Below, in pieces: positions 61,366 to 64,000 of a stretch of DNA of 64,000 nt. Where the stretch lies: assembly GCF_013394795.1 (NCBI RefSeq), contig NZ_JABXYU010000004.1:124001-188000 (forward strand). Direction: 5' to 3'. The notes under the pieces are model-generated. The model was given only the letters and a program-made list of their open reading frames with translations, made no database searches and was not told the DNA's origin. Position 1 is the first letter of the stretch; every line of letters starts with the position of its first letter. A program made the position numbers and the translations under genes. This stretch comes from Leptotrichia sp. oral taxon 223 (GTDB taxonomy: Bacteria; Fusobacteriota; Fusobacteriia; Fusobacteriales; Leptotrichiaceae).

Positions 61366-62522
61366 TCTGATTCTTCACCTCTTTTTTCAGCCGATATTCT
61401 TTTTAGTTCGGCACTTAGCTTGTTTATGCAATTTGAGAATGAAATGTATTCAGGACACGCATCATCACATCTTCCACATCCTGTACACATCTGATATCCA
61501 AATCTTTTCTTAAAATCAGATATTTTGTGCATTACCTTAAATCTCATTCTATCTCCATGTCTTTGTCTGAATGAATGACCGCCAGCCATATCTGTAAAGC
61601 CGTTCACATGACATGAAGCCCATACACGCCTTCTTTCCCCATTGTTTTCATTTTCACTGTAAAAAACGTCTTGTGTAGTCGTGCAGGTACAAGTTGGACA
61701 AACAAAGTTACATTTTCCACAGGCTATGCAACGGCTGTCATATTCACGCCATAAATCCAGATTTATTATATCTTCAAGTTCAATATTGTCAGGAATATCC
61801 ACATGAATTTCGTTATCTTCTACGAATTCCATTTCAAATTCAACATTTTCACTTATTTTATTGCTATTATTTTCAGCAATTATTTCTTCAAGATATTTTT
61901 TCATTTTTTCATCTTTTACATCTAGGTACATTTCATTTATTTTATTTTCATCATTATTTCCATTGTTTTTCTCAGCGATAAGTTCTTTAAAATAAACCTT
62001 CAGCTCGTCATCTTTTATATCAGCAAATATTTCCTCTTCTGTAACTTTTATTCCAATATTATATTCATCTGTCTTATTAGTGCCCATATCTACACAAAAA
62101 CAGTTCTCAAATGAATTTGGACATCCAAACACTACAAATTTAACTTTATCTCTGACTCTTTTGTAGTAAATATCCAAAAACTTATTATTCAAGTAAATGT
62201 CATCAACTCTTTTGACACCGTGTAAATCACAGCTTCTAAGAAATATAAGATATTTTTGCTCCTGTTCTTTGGGCATCTTACATCCTTCTTCTGTAAAATA
62301 GAACATTGTTTGCGTTATTGGCAGCATTATTTCCTTTGCTGAAAAATGAGATTTCTTGTCAAAACATATTTCATCAATTTTTTCAATTTCAGAATATCTG
62401 ATTACAGAAGTATCTGAAAATGTACCACGAAATGGTATCTCAATTGGTGCATATATCTTGTATTCTTTTTTCAGCTTTTCAAGTGCCAGATTAAAATTTT
62501 CACGATTTAAACTGATTTTCAT
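61362..62522 (-). CDS. asrA: Anaerobic sulfite reductase subunit A (4Fe-4S electron carrier), with acidic insert
   Basis: The protein is 386 aa, longer than the usual ~340. The N-terminal part is YAPIEIPFRGTFSDTSVIRY, with FLRSCDLHGVKRVDDIYLN and FGCPNSFENCFCVDMGT. Two ferredoxin motifs near the C-terminus, CIACGKCNFVCPTCTC and CTGCGRCDDACPEY, hold 4Fe-4S clusters. Between them and the N-terminal domain (about 170-250) is an acidic stretch containing an internal duplication (DIKDDELKVYFKELIAEKNN and DVKDEKMKKYLEEIIAENNS), which explains the extra length. asrB overlaps its stop. Confidence 0.95.
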   Translation of the reverse strand: MKISLNRENFNLALEKLKKEYKIYAPIEIPFRGTFSDTSVIRYSEIEKIDEICFDKKSHFSAKEIMLPITQTMFYFTEEGCKMPKEQEQKYLIFLRSCDLHGVKRVDDIYLNNKFLDIYYKRVRDKVKFVVFGCPNSFENCFCVDMGTNKTDEYNIGIKVTEEEIFADIKDDELKVYFKELIAEKNNGNNDENKINEMYLDVKDEKMKKYLEEIIAENNSNKISENVEFEMEFVEDNEIHVDIPDNIELEDIINLDLWREYDSRCIACGKCNFVCPTCTCTTTQDVFYSENENNGERRRVWASCHVNGFTDMAGGHSFRQRHGDRMRFKVMHKISDFKKRFGYQMCTGCGRCDDACPEYISFSNCINKLSAELKRISAEKRGEESE

Positions 62523-62585
62523 TTTCCCTCCTAAATTTTGCTTTATCTCTCCATTTAAAAATCATATTGCTTTTTATTTCAACTG

Positions 62586-63354
62586 CTATTTATCCTTTTT
62601 CGCCAAATAATAACAGGCAAAACCAACAAATCCTCCCCCAACAATATTCCCAAATGTTACAAATAATAAATTATAAAAATAGCCATTTAATGTTATTTCT
62701 TTTGCTCCATTATACATTATTCCCATCATTAAAAAAAAGCGTCATATTAGCGACACTATGCTCAAATCCAGCAGTTATAAAGGCAAATAGACACCAGAAT
62801 ACCATTATCAGCTTGGCAGTTTCCTCCTTCAGTTTTATCCCAGCCAGAACTGCAAGACATACAAGAATATTGCATAAAATTCCTTTAAAAAACAGTTCGT
62901 GCGGCAGTGCAGTAACTTTTGCCTTGGAAACCTTTACAATAAATTCCACAACAGGTTTTGAGGCGGAATTTGAAAACACATACATACACGCAAGTACGAC
63001 TGATCCTGCGATATTTCCCACATAAGCCGCTATCCACATGAGAACCATATCCTTAAAACTTATGCCCTTGTTCAGAAGTCCCGCTATCCCGATCATATTA
63101 TTTCCTGTAAAAAGTTCTGTTCCAAACACAACTACAAGGCTAAGCGCTATCCCAAAGCTGACTCCCATAAGAATTTTGTTAGTTGGCAAGCCGCTACTAA
63201 CCCCACCAACCGTAAATGTCAATAAAATTCCAATACCAATAAACATTCCAGCCAAAAAGGCTGATAAAAAATATTTCCCTTTACTTTCTTTTAAAAGTCC
63301 TATTTTACCTTTTGCAGCATTCGTTACTAATTCCAAAGTTTCTTTATTCTTCAT
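62586..63354 (-). pseudogene. Formate/nitrite-transporter family channel (probable hydrosulfide channel), frameshifted
   Basis: A repaired protein would be 255 aa, normal for FNT pentameric channels. Visible parts are FLAGMFIGIGILLTFTVGGV, GTELFTGNNMIGIAGLLNKG, MWIAAYVGNIAGSVVLACMY, FKGILCNILVCLAVLAG and EHSVANMTLF. A run of eight T (62731-62738) breaks the frame; with seven T it continues LMMGIMYNGAKEITLNGYFY and VTFGNIVGGGFVGFACYYLA to TAG at 62586. In Clostridioides difficile an FNT hydrosulfide channel lies next to asrABC, so export of the sulfide product is the likely role. Mutation, slippage or assembly error are all possible. Confidence 0.8.
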
Positions 63355-63365
63355 TCTTTTCTACT

Positions 63366-63388
63366 GTAATAAAACTATTTTTTATTAC
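63366..63388. promoter_or_regulatory. Inverted repeat just before the FNT start codon
   Basis: GTAATAAAA and TTTTATTAC (9-bp perfect arms, 5-nt spacer). On the minus strand it follows AAGGGAGAATGTAA, a ribosome site plus an immediate ATG-TAA start-stop, and precedes the FNT ATG. It could be an operator or an mRNA hairpin that controls translation. Confidence 0.4.
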
Positions 63389-63435
63389 ATTCTCCCTTCC
63401 TGTTAAATTTATTTGTGAAAAATTTCTTATATTAA

Positions 63436-63464
63436 ATTATCACATAAATATATAAAAAAGTCCA
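63436..63464 (-). promoter_or_regulatory. Candidate promoter of the FNT-asrABC operon
   Basis: Minus-strand TGGACT (63459-63464), 17-nt spacer, GATAAT (63436-63441) preceded by TGT (extended -10). The leader is about 75 nt. The rest of 63,465-63,700 is AT-rich with nothing recognised. Confidence 0.5.
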
Positions 63465-63781
63465 TAATGAATTTTATTTATTTTATATTTGTAATTATAA
63501 TATTTTGAATATCTAAATTATAGTAAAATCATTTTAAAATTGAACTCAGAAGTTACTATTCCGCCTCAAATCTCGAGAACATTTAATTTTAACAGCTGAA
63601 TATTTAAAGAATTTGAATACATAATAAAACTGTTTTAAAACGATTTTAGTAAAAAAAATAAAATTTCACAAAAAAGACACAATTTCTTCATTTTTTTGTC
63701 AAAATTTAGTGATATTATATTTTTGTCAATAAGAAATGACACAAAAATAAAACTATAAAATAGATAATCGGAGGAATTACT

Positions 63782-64000
63782 ATGAAAAAAATAGGTAAAA
63801 ATAGAATTTTAGGACTCGCTATATTAACTTCATTGTCAGTATTTGCAGGCACTACCCTTACAGCGGCGAATAATACCGGCAGAACAACTGCTACTGCAAA
63901 CAGTACAACTGACGATGAATGTAAACCGCCACATAAATTACAAAAAGACAGCAATGGAAATCTTGTAGATGAAAACGGAAACATTATAAAAAAACTTGAT
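63782..64000 (+). CDS. Secreted protein, N-terminal part
   Basis: An open frame runs from ATG 63782 (GGAGG 7 nt upstream) to the right edge, 73 codons. A signal peptide MKKIGKNRILGLAILTSLSV is followed by FAGTTLTAANNTG, then a Thr/Ala/Asn-rich linker and TTDDECKPPHKLQKDSNGNL with VDENGNIIKKLD. The NGNLVDENGNII segment resembles short repeat units in fusobacterial surface proteins. Upstream, TTTTTGTCAA occurs twice (near 63690 and 63722). The function cannot be told from the fragment. Confidence 0.7.
   Translation, partial: MKKIGKNRILGLAILTSLSVFAGTTLTAANNTGRTTATANSTTDDECKPPHKLQKDSNGNLVDENGNIIKKLD

Noticed and set aside
63715-63984. Minus-strand 89-codon frame at the right edge
   Set aside because: Antisense to the secreted protein gene, which has GGAGG, ATG and a signal peptide.

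Overview
The window is AT-rich (roughly 30% G+C by eye) chromosomal DNA from what looks like a member of Fusobacteriota, most probably Leptotrichia or a close relative. The basis is gene content: an Enterococcus-like ntp V-type ATPase operon, AsrABC sulfite reductase beside an FNT channel, many small exported LprI-like and DKNYY-repeat proteins, and pieces of large two-partner-secretion adhesin/toxins. No rRNA, tRNA or CRISPR array was seen. Most genes lie on the minus strand.

Layout. 0-3.7 kb: start of a V-ATPase operon (ntpF-I-K-E-C) with a good promoter. 3.9-5.2 kb: rsmH and an FtsL-like division gene. 5.5-8.9 kb: a DJ-1/PfpI protein, then an ankyrin protein and ptsI sharing a promoter. 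9.0-13.1 kb: exported small proteins (three LprI-like, one DKNYY repeat protein, two unknowns); one LprI gene carries a frameshift exactly on an A-AAA-AAG slippery heptamer. 13.4-19.5 kb: mltG-tilS-ftsH and an unknown exported protein. 19.9-21.7 kb: a DEAD-box helicase, followed by 600 bp of structured non-coding DNA. 22.3-25.4 kb: lipoproteins and secreted proteins (DUF4846-like, DUF4300-like, an orphan Ig-like domain).

25.4-37.5 kb is an accessory island of orphan toxin C-terminal modules, each followed on the same strand by a putative immunity gene. The modules are a lipase-like GHSLGG domain, an unknown domain, a fragment after the boundary motif NAGQLGNDWEN, a GHISIEIDG domain, and an HENNH zincin-like domain followed by a 15-repeat DKNYY protein. 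Broken immunity copies, a dead IS5-like transposase and a 24-bp direct repeat flank or punctuate the island. 37.5-41.8 kb: exported proteins, a PepSY protein with a nonsense codon in its leader, and an OmpR/HK two-component pair. 41.9-42.7 kb: a complete type III toxin-antitoxin locus of the ToxIN type (promoter, three ~60-nt RNA repeats, terminator, ToxN).

42.8-48.8 kb: queH, an aminotransferase, a MITE, a peptidoglycan amidase, a membrane protein and a TPR protein. About 49.0 kb: a putative ~100-nt small RNA with its own promoter and terminator. 50-55.9 kb: a tandem array of six paralogous membrane proteins plus at least two truncated remnants and two short inverted-repeat elements. 56-57.5 kb: a MORN-repeat protein and a small exported protein. 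57.7-59.0 kb: an NADH oxidase-type flavoprotein. 59.2-63.4 kb: a likely operon FNT channel (frameshifted)-asrA-asrB-asrC-42-aa ORF for sulfite reduction and probable hydrosulfide export. The window ends inside a secreted protein gene at 63,782.
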